Shown one piece after another: positions 1 to 11,035 of a DNA stretch of 64,000 nt. The stretch is from Apium graveolens. Taxonomy: Eukaryota; Streptophyta; Magnoliopsida; Apiales; Apiaceae. The stretch lies in NCBI RefSeq assembly GCF_009905375.1, contig NW_027420689.1:56744-120743 (forward strand). The letters are read 5' to 3'. The position numbers and the translations under genes are program-made. How positions within the stretch are numbered: position 1 is the stretch's first letter; each line of letters opens with the position of its first letter. The notes under the pieces are model-generated. The model had not been told where the DNA came from. It did no database searches and saw only the letters and a list, made by a program, of their open reading frames with translations.

Positions 1-1213
1 TCTCTTTCATAATTTGTCCCTATGGATTTATGAAATTGCATTCGCGTCCATTCGGGGTCGTCTGGAAGTGAATCGGAGCTGAAACGAATGGAACTCGGTT
101 TCCAAATAATCCTCGTAGGGGGTAGTACACGAGGTATGGAGCAAAAATTGAGGCCGCCCATTTTTTGGATATCTTTTCATAATTTGTCCTTATGGATTTA
201 TGAAAGTGCATTCGCGTCCATTCGGAGTCTTCCGGAATCAATCGGAGCTGAAACGAATGGAACTCGGTTTTCCAATAATCCTCGTAGGGGGTAGTACATG
301 AGGTATGCAGCAAAAATTGAGGCGGCCCGTTTTCTGGATATCTTTTTATAATTTGTCCCTATGAATTTATGAAATTGCATTCACGTCCATTCGGGGTCGT
401 CCGGAAGTCAATCGGAGCTGAAACGAATGAAACTCGGTTTTCTAATAATCCTCGTAGGGGGTAGTACATGAAGTATGGAGCAAAAATTGAGGTGGCCCAT
501 ATTTTGGATCTCTTTTCATTATTTTTTTCCTATGGATTTATGAAAATGCATTCGCGTCCATTCGGGGTCGTCCGGAAGTCAATCGGAGCTGAAACGAATG
601 GAACTCGGTTTCCGAATAATCCTCGTAGGGGTAGTACACGAGGTATGAAGCAAAAATTGAGGCAGCCCATTTTTTGGATATCTTTTCATAATTTGTCCTA
701 ATGGATTTATGAAATTACATTCGCGTCCACTCGGGGTCGTCCGGAAGTGAATCAGATCTTGAACGAATGAAACTCGGTTTCCGTATAATCCTCGTAGGGG
801 TAGTACACGAGGTATAGAGCAAAAATTGAGGCGCCCATTTTTTGGATCTCTTTTCATTATTTTTTTCCTATGGATTTATGAAATTGCATTCGTGTCCATT
901 CGGGGTCGTCCGGAAGTCAATCGGAGCTTAAACGAATGGAACTCGGTTTCCGAATAATCCTCGTAGGGGGTAGTACACGAGGTATGAAGCAAAAATTGAG
1001 GCGGCCCATTTTTTCGATATCTTTTCATAATTTATCCTAATGGATTTATGAAATTGCATTCGCGTCCACTCGGGGTCGTCCGGAAGTGAATCGGAGCTTG
1101 AACGAATAAAACTCGGTTTCCGTATAATCCTCGTAGGGGTAGTACACGAGGTATATAGCAAAAATTGAGGCGCCCATTTTTTGGATATCTTTTCAATATT
1201 TTTTTCCTATGGA
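1..1213 (+). repeat. Partial HOR unit, edge lineage: C-D-E-G-H-G-H
   Basis: After a 26-bp tail, C starts at 27, D at 197, E at 366, G at 537, H at 706, G at 875 and H at 1,045. The G monomers end TCCTAATGGAT, the second G has GAGCTTAAACG, and the last H has GGTATATAGC. These three marks recur near the other end of the window. Confidence 0.85.
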
Positions 1214-2569
1214 TTTATGAAATTTCATTCGCGTCCATTCGGGGTCGTTCGGAAGTCAATCGGAGCTGAAACGAATGGAACTCGGTTTCCGAATAATTCT
1301 CGTCAGGGGTAGTACACGAGGTATGAAGAAAAAATTGAGGCGGCTCATTTTTTGGATTTCTTTTCATAATTTGTCCCTATGGATTTATGAAATTTCATTC
1401 GCGTCCAATCGGGGTCGTCCGGAAGTGAATCGGAGCTGAAACAAATGGAACTTGGTTTCCGAATAATCCTCATTGGGGGTAGTTAACGAGGTATGGAACA
1501 AAAATTGAGGGGCTCTTTTCTTGGATATCTTTTCATAATTTGTCCCTATGGATTTATGAAATTGCATTCGCGTCCATTCAGGGTCGTCTGGAAGTGAATC
1601 GGAGCTGAAACGAATGAAACTCGGTTTCCAAATAATCCTCGTAGGGGGTCGTACACGAGGTATGGAGCAAATATTGAGGCCGCCCATTTTTTGGATATCT
1701 TTTAAAAATTTGTCCTTATGGATTTATGAAATTGCATTCGCGTCCATTCGCAGTCTTCCGGAATCAATCGGAGCTGAAACGAATGGAACTCCATTTCCCA
1801 ATAATCCTCGTAGGGGGTAGTACATGAGGTATGGAGCAAAAATTGAGGCGGCCCATTTTTTGGATATCTTTTTATAATTTGTCCCTATGAATTTATGAAA
1901 TTGCATTCGCGTCCATTCGGGGTCGTCCGGAAGTCAATCGGAGCTGAAACGAATGGAACTCGGTTTTCGAATAATCCTCGTAGGGGGTAGTACACGAGGT
2001 ATGAAGCAAAAATTGAGGCGGCCCATTTTTTGGATATCTTTTCATAATTTGTCCTAATGGATTTATGAAATTGCATTCGCGTCCACTCGGGGTCGTCCGG
2101 AAGTGAATCGGAGCTTGAACGAATGAAACTCGGTTTCCGTATAATCCTCGTAGGGGTAGTACAGGAGGTATAGAGCAAAAATTGAGGTGCCCATTTTTTG
2201 GATCTCTTTTCATTATTTTTTTCCTATGGATTTATGAAATTGCATTCGCGTCCATTCGGGGTCGTCCGGAAGTCAATCGGAGCTTAAACGAATGGAACTC
2301 GGTTTCCGAATAATCCTCGTAGGGGGTAGTACACGAGGTATGAAGCAAAAATTGAGGCGGCCCATTTTTTGGATATCTTTTCATAATTTGTCCTAATGGA
2401 TTTATGAAATTGCATTCGCGTCCACTCGGGGTCGTCCGGGAGTGAATCGAAGCTCGAACGAATGAGACTCGGTTTCCGTATAATCCTCGTAGGGGTAGTA
2501 CACGAGGTATATAGCAAAAATTGAGGCGCCCATTTTTTGGATCTCTTTTCATTATTTTTTTCCTATGGA
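1214..2569 (+). repeat. HOR unit, 8 monomers: A-B-C-D-(E/G)-H-G-H
   Basis: 1356 bp. A starts at 1,214 with the edge-type GAAATTTCATTC. The fifth monomer (1,892) follows the D ending TATGAA like an E but has ATGAAGC and ends as G (TCCTAATGGAT), so it is an E/G hybrid. The final H at 2,401 has GGTATATAGC. Confidence 0.85.
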
Positions 2570-3414
2570 TTTATGAAATTGCATTCGCGTCCATTCGGGG
2601 TCGTCCGGAAGTCAATCGGAGCTGAAACGAATGGAACTCGGTTTCCGAATAATTCTCGTAGGGGGTAGTACACGAGGTATGAAGCAAAAATTGAGGCGGC
2701 CCATTTTTTGGATTTCTTTTCATAATTAGTCCCTATGGATTTATCAAATTTCATTTGCGTCCAATCGGGGTCGTCCGGAAGTGAATCGGAGCTGAAACAA
2801 ATGGAACTTGGTTTCCAAATAATCCTCATTGGGGGTAGTTAAAGAGGTATGGAGCAAAAATTGAGGGGGCCTTTTTTTGGATATCTTTTCATAATTTGAC
2901 CCTATGGATTTATAAAATTGCATTCGCGTCCATTCAGGGTCGTCTGGAAGTGAATCGGAGCTGAAACGAATGGAACTCGGTTTCCAAATAATCCTCGTTG
3001 GGGGTAGTACACAAGGTATGGAGCAAAAATTGGGGCCGCCCATTTTTTGGATATCTTTTCAAAATTTGTTCTTATGGATTTATGAAATTGCATTCGCGTC
3101 CATTCGAAGTCTTTCGGAATCAATCGGAGCTGAAACGAATGGAACTCGGTTTCCCAATAATCCTCGTAAGGGGTAGTACATGAGGTATGGAGCAAAAATT
3201 GAGGCGGCCCGTTTTTTGGATATCTTTTTATAATTTGTCCCTATGAATTTATTAAATTGCATTCGCGTCCATTCGGGGTCGTCTGGAAGTCAATCGAAGG
3301 TGAAACGAATGGAACTCGGTTTCCGAATAATCCTCGTAGGGGATACACGAGGTTTGGAGCAAAAATTGAGGCAGCCCATTTTTTAAATCTCTTTTCATAA
3401 TTTATCCCTATGGA
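2570..3414 (+). repeat. HOR unit, 5 monomers: A-B-C-D-E
   Basis: 845 bp with starts near 2,570, 2,740, 2,909, 3,079 and 3,248. E is worn (GTAGGGGATACACGAGG lacks part of the TAGTAC string). The A-H order is lost immediately after it. Confidence 0.82.
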
Positions 3415-3585
3415 TTTATGAAATTGCATTCGCGTCCTTTCGGGGTCGTCCGGAAGTCAATCGGAGCTGAAACGAATGCAACTCAATTTCCGAATAATCC
3501 TCGTAAGGGGATAGTACATGAGGTATGGAGCAAAAATTGAGGCGGCCCGTTTTTTGGATATCTTTTCATAAGTTGTCCATATGGA

Positions 3586-3925
3586 TTTATAAAATTGCAT
3601 TCGTGTCCATTCGGGGTCGTCCGGAAGTAAATCGAAGTTGAAACGGATGGAACTCGGTTTCCGAATAATCCTCGTAGGGGGTAATACACAAGGTATGGAA
3701 CAAAACTTGAGGTGGCCAATTTTTTGGACTTCTTTTCATAATTTGTCCCTATGAATTTATGAAATTGCATTCGTGTCCATTCGGGGTCGTCCGGAAGTAA
3801 ATCAAAGTTGAAACGGATGGAACTCGGTTTCCGAATAATCCTCGTAGGGGGTAATACACAAGGTATGGAACAAAAATTGAGGCGGCCCGTTTTTTGGACT
3901 TCTTTTCATAATTTGTCCCTATGAA
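3586..3925 (+). repeat. Near-identical adjacent monomer pair
   Basis: Two neighbouring monomers share CATTCGTGTCC, GAAACGGATGG, GTAATACACAAGG and TATGGAACAAAA, a combination seen together nowhere else. This is a recent one-monomer duplication inside the diverged stretch. Confidence 0.75.
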
Positions 3926-4096
3926 TTTATGAAATGGCATTCGCGTCCATTCGGGGTCGTCCGGAAGTGAATCGGAGCTGAAACGGATGGAACTCAGTTT
4001 CCGAATAATCCTCGTAGTGGGTAATACACGAGGTATGGAGCAAAAATTGAGGCACCCCATTTTTTGGAACCCTTTTCATATTTTTTTCCTAGGAAT

Positions 4097-4360
4097 TTAT
4101 GAAATTGCATTCGCGTCCATTTGGGGTCGTCTGGAAGTCAATCGGAGCTGAAACGAATGGAACTCGGTTTTCGAATAATTCTCGTAGGGGGTAGTACACG
4201 ATGTATGAAGCAAAAATTGAGGCGGCCCATTTTTGGATATTTTTTCATAATTTGTCCCAATGGATTTATGAAATTGCAATCGCGTCCACTCGTGGTCGCC
4301 CAGAAGTGAATCGGAGCTGAAACCAATGGAACTCGGTTTTCGAATAATCCTCGTAGGGGT
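4097..4360 (+). repeat. Duplicated segment X, copy 1
   Basis: Matches 6,457-6,722 about 2.36 kb downstream. Both copies share the order CACGATGTATGAAGC, a T5 tract before GGATAT, TTTGTCCCAATGG, TTGCAATCGCG and CCACTCGTGGTCGCCC. CGTGGTCGCCC is private to this pair. Confidence 0.75.
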
Positions 4361-4689
4361 AGTACACGAGGTTTGGAGCAAAAATTGAGGTGGCCCATTT
4401 TTTGGATATCTTTTCATAATTTGTCCCTATAGATTTATGAAATTGCATTCGCGTCTATTTGGGGTCTTCCGGAAGTGAATCGGAGCTGAAACAAATGGAA
4501 CTTGGTTTTCGAATAATCCTCGTTGGGGGTAGTTAATGAGGTATGGAGCAAAAATTGAGGTGGCCCGTTTTTTGGATTTCTTTTCATAATTTGTCCCTAT
4601 AGATTTATGAAATTGCATTTGCGTCCATTCGGGGTCGTCCGGAAGTAAATCGGAGCTGAAACGAATGGAACTCGGTTTCCGAATAATTC

Positions 4690-4960
4690 TCGTAGGGGGT
4701 AGCACATGAGGTATGGAGCAAAAATTGAGGCGGCCCATTTTTTGGATTTCTTTTCATAATTTGTCCCTATGTATTTATGAAATTGCATTCGCGTCCATTC
4801 GGGGTCGTCCGGAAGTCAATCGGAGCTGGAATGAATGGAACTCTGTTTTCGAATAATCCTCGTAGGGGTTACACGAGGTATGGAGCAGAAATTGAGGCGG
4901 ACCATTTTTTGGATCTCTTTCATAATTTGTCCCTATGGATTTATGAAATTGCATTCGCGT
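4690..4960 (+). repeat. Duplicated segment Y, copy 1
   Basis: Matches 6,208-6,477. Shared private marks are GTAGCACATGAGG, the ending CCCTATGTATTTATG, GGAGCTGGAATGAATGG, CTCTGTTTTCG and a shortened GTAGGGGTTACACGAGG lacking TAGTA. Confidence 0.77.
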
Positions 4961-5110
4961 CCATTCGGGGTCGTCCAGAAGTCAATCGGAGCTGAAACGA
5001 ATGGAACTCGGTTTTCGAATAATCCTCGTAGGGGGTACACGAGGTATGGAGCAGAAATTGAGGCGGACCATTTTTTGGATCTCTTTCATAATTTGTCCCT
5101 ATGGATTTAT
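4776..5110 (+). repeat. Local tandem of shortened (~166-169 bp) monomers
   Basis: Two successive monomers share a deletion in the GTAGTAC string (GGGGTTACACGAGG and GGGGGTACACGAGG), GGAGCAGAAATTGAGG, GGCGGACCATTTTTTGG and CTCTTTCATAATTTG. They are a local monomer-by-monomer expansion. Confidence 0.72.
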
Positions 5111-5200
5111 GAAATTGCATTCGCGTCCATTCGGGGTCGTCGGGAAGTCAATCGGAGCTGAAACGAATGGAACTCGGTTTCCGAATAATCCTCGTAGGGG

Positions 5201-5850
5201 GTAGTACATGAGTTATGGAGCAAAAAATTGAGGCGGCCTGTTTTTTGTATATCTTTTTATAATTTTTCCCTATAAATTTATGAAATTGCATTCGCGTCCA
5301 TTCGGGGTCGTCCGGAAGTCAATCGGAGGTGAAACGAATGGAACTCGGTTTCCGAATAATCCTCGTAGGGGTAGTACACGAGGTATGGAGCAAAAATTGA
5401 GGTGGCCCATTTTTTCCATTTCTTTTCATAATTTGTCCCTATGGATTTATGAAATTGCATTCACGTCCATTCGGGGTCGTCCGGAAGTGAATCGGAGCTG
5501 AAACGAATGGAACTCGGTTTCCGAATAATCCTCGGAGGGGGTAGTCTCGAGGTATGGAGCAAAAATTGAGGCGGCCCGTTTTTTTTATTTCTTTTCATAA
5601 TTTGTCCCTATGGTTTTATGAAATTGCATTCACGTCCATTTGAGGTCGTCCAGAAGTGAATCGGAGCTGAAAGAGTGGAACTCGGTTTTCGAATAATCCT
5701 CGTAGGGGGTAGTATATGAGGTATGGAGCAAAAATTGAGGACCCTTTTTTGGATATCTTTTCATAATTTGTCCCTATGGATTTATGAAATTGCATTCACG
5801 CCCATTCGGGGTCGTCCGGAAATGAATCGGAGCTGAAACGAAAGGAACTC
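5201..5850 (+). repeat. Duplicated ~650-bp segment Z, copy 1
   Basis: Matches 8,420-9,068 at an offset of 3,218-3,219 bp. The copies share, in order, ATGAGTTATGGAG, TTTTTTGTATATC, CTATAAATTTATG, TCGGAGGTGAAACG, CCATTTCTTTTC, CCTCGGAGGGGGTAGTCTCG, TATGGTTTTATG, CATTTGAGGTCGTCCAG, GAAAGAGTGG, GAGGACCCTTTTTTGG, CACGCCCATTCGG and AAACGAAAGGAAC. Homology stops after AAAGGAACTCGG. Confidence 0.88.
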
Positions 5851-6207
5851 GGTTTCCGTATAATCCTCGTAGGGGGGTAGTGCACGAGTTATGGAGCAAA
5901 AATTGAGGCGGCCCATTTTTGGATATCTTTTCATAATTTATCCCTATGGATTTATGAAATTGCATTTGCGTCCATTCGGGGTCGTCCGGAAGTAAATCGG
6001 AGCTGAAACGAATGGAACTCGGTTTCCGAATAATTCTCGTAGGGGGTAGTACACGAGGTATGCAGCAAAAATTGAGGCGGCCCATTTTTTGGATTTCTTT
6101 TCATAATTTGTCCCTATGGATTTATGAAATTTCATTCGCGTCCAATCGGGGTCGTCCGGAAGTCAATCGGAGCTGAAATGAATGGAACTCTGTTTTTGAA
6201 TAATCCT

Positions 6208-6477
6208 CGTAGGGGGTAGCACATGAGGTATGGAGCAAAAATTGAGGCAGCCCATTTTTTGGATATCTTTTCATAATTTGTCCCTATGTATTTATGAAAT
6301 TGCATTCGCGTCCATTCGGGGTCGTCCGGAAGTCAATCGGAGCTGGAATGAATGGAACTCTGTTTTCGAATAATCCTCGTAGGGGTTACACGAGGTATGG
6401 AGCAGAAATTGAGGCGGACCATTTTTTGGATCTCTTTCATAATTTGTCCCTATGGATTTATGAAATTGCATTCGCGT
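6208..6477 (+). repeat. Duplicated segment Y, copy 2
   Basis: Partner of 4,690-4,960 with the same CCCTATGTATTTATG, GGAGCTGGAATGAATGG and GTAGGGGTTACACGAGG. Segment X copy 2 follows directly, so X and Y have been shuffled relative to each other: X precedes Y at the first site and Y precedes X at the second. Confidence 0.75.
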
Positions 6478-6722
6478 CCATTCGGGGTCGTCTGGAAGTG
6501 AATCGGAGCTGAAACGAATGGAACTCGGTTTTCGAATAATTCTCGTAAGGAGTAGTACACGATGTATGAAGCAAAAATTGAGGCGGCCCATTTTTGGATA
6601 TCTTTTCATAATTTGTCCCAATGGATTTATGAAATTGCAATCGCGTCCACTCGTGGTCGCCCGGAATTGAATCGGAGCTGAAACGAATGGAACTGGGTTT
6701 TCGAATAATCCTCGTAGGGGGT
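6457..6722 (+). repeat. Duplicated segment X, copy 2
   Basis: Partner of 4,097-4,360, with the same private string CCACTCGTGGTCGCCC and the same order of flanking variants. Scattered substitutions separate the copies, so the duplication is not recent. Confidence 0.75.
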
Positions 6723-6967
6723 AGTACATGAGGTATGGAGCAAAAATTGAGGCATCCCGTTTTTTGGATATCTTTTCATAATTTGTCCCTATGAATTTAT
6801 GAAATTGCATTCGCGTCCATTCGGGGTCGTCCGAAAGTCAATCGGAGCAGAAACGAATGGAACTCGGTTTCCAAATAATCCTCGTAGGGGGTAGTACATG
6901 AGGTATGGAGCAAAAATTGAGGTGGTCCTTTTTTTGGACATCTTTTCATAATTTGTCCCTATGAATT

Positions 6968-7647
6968 TATAAAATTGCATTCGCGTCCATTCGGGCTCGT
7001 CCGGAAGTCAATCGGAGCTGAAACGGATGGAACTCGGTTTTCGAATAATCCTCGTAGGGGGTAATACACGAGGTATGGAGCAAAATTTGAGGCGGCCCAT
7101 TTTTTGGATATCTTTTCACAATTTGTCCCTATAGATTTATGAAATTGCATTTGTATCCATTCGGGGTCGTCCGGAAGTGAATCGAAGCTGAAACGGATGG
7201 AACTCGGTTTCTGAATAATCCTCGTAGGGGGTAGTACACGCGGTTTGGAGCAAAAATTGAGGCGGCCCGTTTTTTGGATTTCTTTTCATAATTTGTCCCT
7301 GTGGATTTATGAAATTGTATTCGCGTCCATTCGTGGTCGTCCGAAAGTGAATCAGAGTTGAAACAAATGGAACTTGGTTTCAGAATAATCCTCGTACGGG
7401 GGTAGTACATGAGGTATGGTGCAAAAATTGAGGCGGCCCTTTTTTTGGAGAACTTTTCATAATTTGTCCCTATGAATTTATAAAATTGCATTCGCGTCCA
7501 TTCGGGGTCATCCGGAAGTCAATCGGAGCTGAAACGAAGGGAACTCGGTTTCCAAATAATCCTCGTAGAGGGTAGTATATGAGGTATGGAGCAAAAATTG
7601 AGGCGGCCCTTTTTTTGGAAAACTTTTCATAATTTGTCCCTATGAAT
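6968..7647 (+). repeat. Four-monomer local repeat, copy 1 (680 bp)
   Basis: Repeated at 7,648-8,157. Shared marks are GAAACGGATG, GTAATACA, CAAAATTTGAGG, CTTTTCACAATTTG, CTATAGATTTATG, GCATTTGTRTCC, GTACACGCGGTTTGG and, one monomer later, CATTCGTGGTCG with AAACAAATGGAACTTGG. Confidence 0.78.
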
Positions 7648-8157
7648 TTATAAAATTGCATTCGCATCCATTCGGGGTCGTCCGGAAGTCAATCGGAGCT
7701 GAAACGGATGAAACTCAGTTTTCGAATAATCCTCGTAGGGGGTAATACAGGTGGTATGGAGCAAAATTTGAGGCGGCCCATTTTTTGGATATCTTTTCAC
7801 AATTTGTCCCTATAGATTTATGAAATTGCATTTGTGTCCATTCGGGGTCGTTCGGAAGTGAATCGGAGCTGAAACGGATGAAACTCGGTTTCCGAATAAT
7901 CCTCGTAGGGGGTAGTACACGCGGTTTGGAGCAAAAATTGAGTTGGCCCGTTTTTTGGATTTCTTTTCATAATTTGGCCCTATGGATTTATGAAATTGCA
8001 TTCGCGTCCATTCGTGGTCGTCCGGAAGTGAATCGGGGTTGAAACAAATGGAACTTGGTTTCCGAATAATCCTCGTAGGGGTTAGTACACGAGCTATCAA
8101 GTAAAAATTGAGGTGGCCCATTTTTTGGATATCTATTCATAATTTTTCCCTATAGAT
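7648..8157 (+). repeat. Four-monomer local repeat, copy 2 (three monomers retained)
   Basis: Follows copy 1 at 680-bp spacing with the same marks in the same order. The fourth monomer is replaced by D-like copies from about 8,158. Confidence 0.75.
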
Positions 8158-8419
8158 TTATGAAATTGCATTGACGTCCATTCGGAGTCTTCCGGAATCA
8201 ATCGGAGCTGAAATGAATGGAAGTCGGTTTCCCAATAATCCTCGTAGGGGTTAGTACACGAGGTATGGAGCAAAAATTGAGGCGGCCCGTTTTTTGGATA
8301 TCTTTTCAAAAAATTTCCTTATGGATTTATGAAATTGCATTCGCGTCCATTCAGAGTCTTCTGGAATCAATCGGAGCTGAAACGAATGGAACTCGGTTTC
8401 CCAATAATCCTCGTAGGGG

Positions 8420-9068
8420 GTAGTACATGAGTTATGGAGCAAAAATTGAGGCGGCCCGTTTTTTGTATATCTTTTTATAATTTGTCCCTATAAATTTATG
8501 AAATTGCATTCGCGTCCATTCGGGGTCGTCCGGAAGTCAATCGGAGGTGAAACGAATGGAACTCGGTTTCCGAATAATCCTCGTAGGGGTAGTACACGAG
8601 GTATGGAGCAAAAATTGAGGTGGCCCGTTTTTTCCATTTCTTTTCATAATTTGTCCCTATGGATTTATGAAATTGCATTCACGTCCATTCGGGGTCGTCC
8701 GGAAGTGAATCGGAGCTGAAACGAATGGAACTCGGTTTCCGAATAATCCTCGGAGGGGGTAGTCTCGAGGTATAGAGCAAAAATTGAGGCGGCCCATTTT
8801 TTTTATTTCTTTTCATAATTTGTCCCTATGGTTTTATGAAATTGCATTCACGTCCATTTGAGGTCGTCCAGAAGTTAATCGGAGCTGAAAGAGTGGAACT
8901 CGGTTTTCGAATAATCCTCGTAGGGGGTAGTACATGAGGTATGGAGCAAAAATTGAGGACCCTTTTTTGGATATCTTTTCATAATTTGTCCCTATGGATT
9001 TATGAAATTGCATTCACGCCCATTCGGGGTCGTCCGGAAATGAATCGGAGCTGAAACGAAAGGAACTC
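8420..9068 (+). repeat. Duplicated ~650-bp segment Z, copy 2
   Basis: Partner of 5,201-5,850, carrying the same chain of rare variants over nearly four monomers. Flanks differ on both sides: the left neighbour is a D-like monomer, and the right side switches to GTGTTCGAATAATCC. Confidence 0.88.
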
Positions 9069-9337
9069 GGTGTTCGAATAATCCTCGTAGGGGGTAGTAC
9101 ACGAGGTATGGAGCAAAAATTTAGGCGGCCCTTTTTTTGGATATCTTTTCATATTTGTTCCTATGGATTTATGAAATTGCATTTGCGTCCATTTTGGGTC
9201 TTCCGGAAGTCAATCAGAGCTTAAACGAATGGAACTCGGTTTCCGAATAATCCTCATAGGGGGTAGTACACGAGGTATGGAGCAAAAATTGAGGCATCCC
9301 ATTTTTTGGATATCTTTTCATAATTTGTCCCTATAAA

Positions 9338-9847
9338 TTTATGAAATTGCATTCGCGTCCATTCGGGGTCGTCCGGAAGTCAATCGGAGCTGAAACGAAT
9401 GGAACTCGGTTTCCGAATAATCCTCGTAGGGGGTAGTACATGAGGTATGGAGCAAAAATTGAGGCGGCCCATTTTTTGGATCTCTTTTCATTATTTTTTT
9501 CCTATGGATTTATGAAATTGCATTTGCGTCCATTCGGGGTCGTCCGGAGGTCAATCGGAGCTGAAATGAATGGAACTCGGTTTCCGAATAATCCTCGTAG
9601 GGGCTAGTACACGAGGTATGAAGCAAAAATTGAGGCAGCCCATTTTTTGGATATCTTTTCATAATTTGTCCTAATAGATTTATGAAATTGCATTCGCGTC
9701 CACTCGGGGTCGTCCGGAAGTAAATCGGAGCTTGAACGAATGAAACTCGGTTTCCGTATAATCCTCGTAGGGGTAGTACACAAGGTATAGAGCAAAAATT
9801 GAGGCGCCCCTTTTTTGGATCTCTATTCATTATTTTTTTCCTATGGA
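9338..9847 (+). repeat. Partial HOR unit: E-G-H
   Basis: 510 bp. The regular A-H order resumes here: an E-like monomer ending GGATCTC with the T-tract (9,338), G (9,509, ATGAAGC and TCCTAATAGAT) and H (9,679, CCACTCGG, TTCCGTATAATCC). Confidence 0.82.
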
Positions 9848-11035
9848 TTTATGAAATTGCATTCGCGTCCATTCGTGGTCGTCCGGAAGTCAATCGGAGC
9901 TGAAACGAATGGAACTCGGTTTCCGAATAATTTTCTTAGGGGGTAGTACACGAGGTATGAAGCAAAAATTGAGGCGGCCCATTTTTTGGATTTCTTTTCA
10001 TAATTTTTCCCTATGGATTAATGAAATTTCATTCGCGTCCAATCGGGGTCGTCCGAAAGTTAAACGGAGCTGAAACAAATGGAACTTGGTTTCCGAATAA
10101 TCCTCATTGGGGGTAGTTAACGAGGTATGGAGCAAAAATTGAGGGGCCCTTTTTTTGGATATCTTTTCATAATTTGTCCCTATGGATTTATTAAATTGCA
10201 TTCGCGTCCATTCGGGGTCGTCTGGAAGTGAATCGGAGCTGAAACGAATGGAACTCGGTTTCCAAATAATCCTCGTAGGGGGTAGTACACGAGGTATGGA
10301 GCAAAAATTTATGCCGCCCATTTTTTGGATATCTTTTAAAAATTTGTCCTTATGGATTTATGAAATTGAATTCGCGTCCATTCGGAGTCTTCTGGAATCA
10401 ATCGGAGCTGAAACGAATGGACCTCGGTTTCCCAATAATCCTCGTAGGGGGTAGTACATGAGGTATGGAGCAAAAATTGAGGCTGCCCATTTTTTGGATA
10501 TCTTTTTATAATTTGTCCCTATGAATTTATGAAATTGCATTCGCGTCAATTCGGGGTCGTTCGGAAGTCAATTGGAGCTGAAACGAATGGAACTCGGTTT
10601 CCGAATAATCCTCGTAGGGGGTAGTACACGAGGTATGGAGCAAAAATTGAGGCGGACCATTTTTTGGATCTCTTTTCATTATTTTTTCCAATGGATTTAC
10701 GAAATTGCATTTGCGTCCATTCGTTGTCGTCCGGAAGTCAATCGGAGCTGAAACGAATGGAACTCGGTTTCCGAATAATCCTCGTAGGGGGTAGTACACG
10801 AGGTATGAAGTAAAAATTGAGGTGGCCCATTTTTTGGATATCTTTTCATAATTTGTCGTAATAGATTTATGAAATTGCATTCGCGTCCACTCGGGGTCGT
10901 CCGGAAGTAAATCGGAGCTTGAACGAATGAAACTCGGTTTCCGTATAATCCTCGTAGGGGTAGTACACAAGGTATAGAGCAAAAATTGAGGCGCCCATTT
11001 TTTGGATCTCTATTCATTATTTTTTTTCCTATGGA
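9848..11035 (+). repeat. HOR unit, 7-mer A-B-C-D-E-G-H
   Basis: 1188 bp. Full order without F. D has GAGTCTTCTGG and GGACCTCGG, the latter being the D marker of the 9.8-34 kb region. Confidence 0.9.

Larger units (their letters stand above)
3415..9337 (+). repeat. Diverged satellite stretch without A-H order, ~35 monomers
   Basis: Monomers keep the same length and orientation but carry scattered private changes, and the class markers do not follow A-B-C-D-E-F-G-H. Examples are GTAATACACAAGG, AAACGGATGG, CTCGGAGGGGGTAGTCTCG, GAGGACCCTTTTTT and two D-like monomers in a row (about 8,158 and 8,329). Several local duplications lie inside and are listed separately. This could be an older, less homogenised part of the array or a sister subfamily. 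Confidence 0.85.

Noticed and set aside
1140..1160. TATATAGC in H monomers as a TATA-type promoter element.
   Set aside because: It is a one-base variant of TATAGAGC in the repeat, with no other promoter feature. It is useful only as a lineage marker.
3415..9337. A second, unrelated satellite family in the diverged stretch.
   Set aside because: All landmarks of the same monomer remain in order and phase; only the class pattern and the amount of private variation differ.
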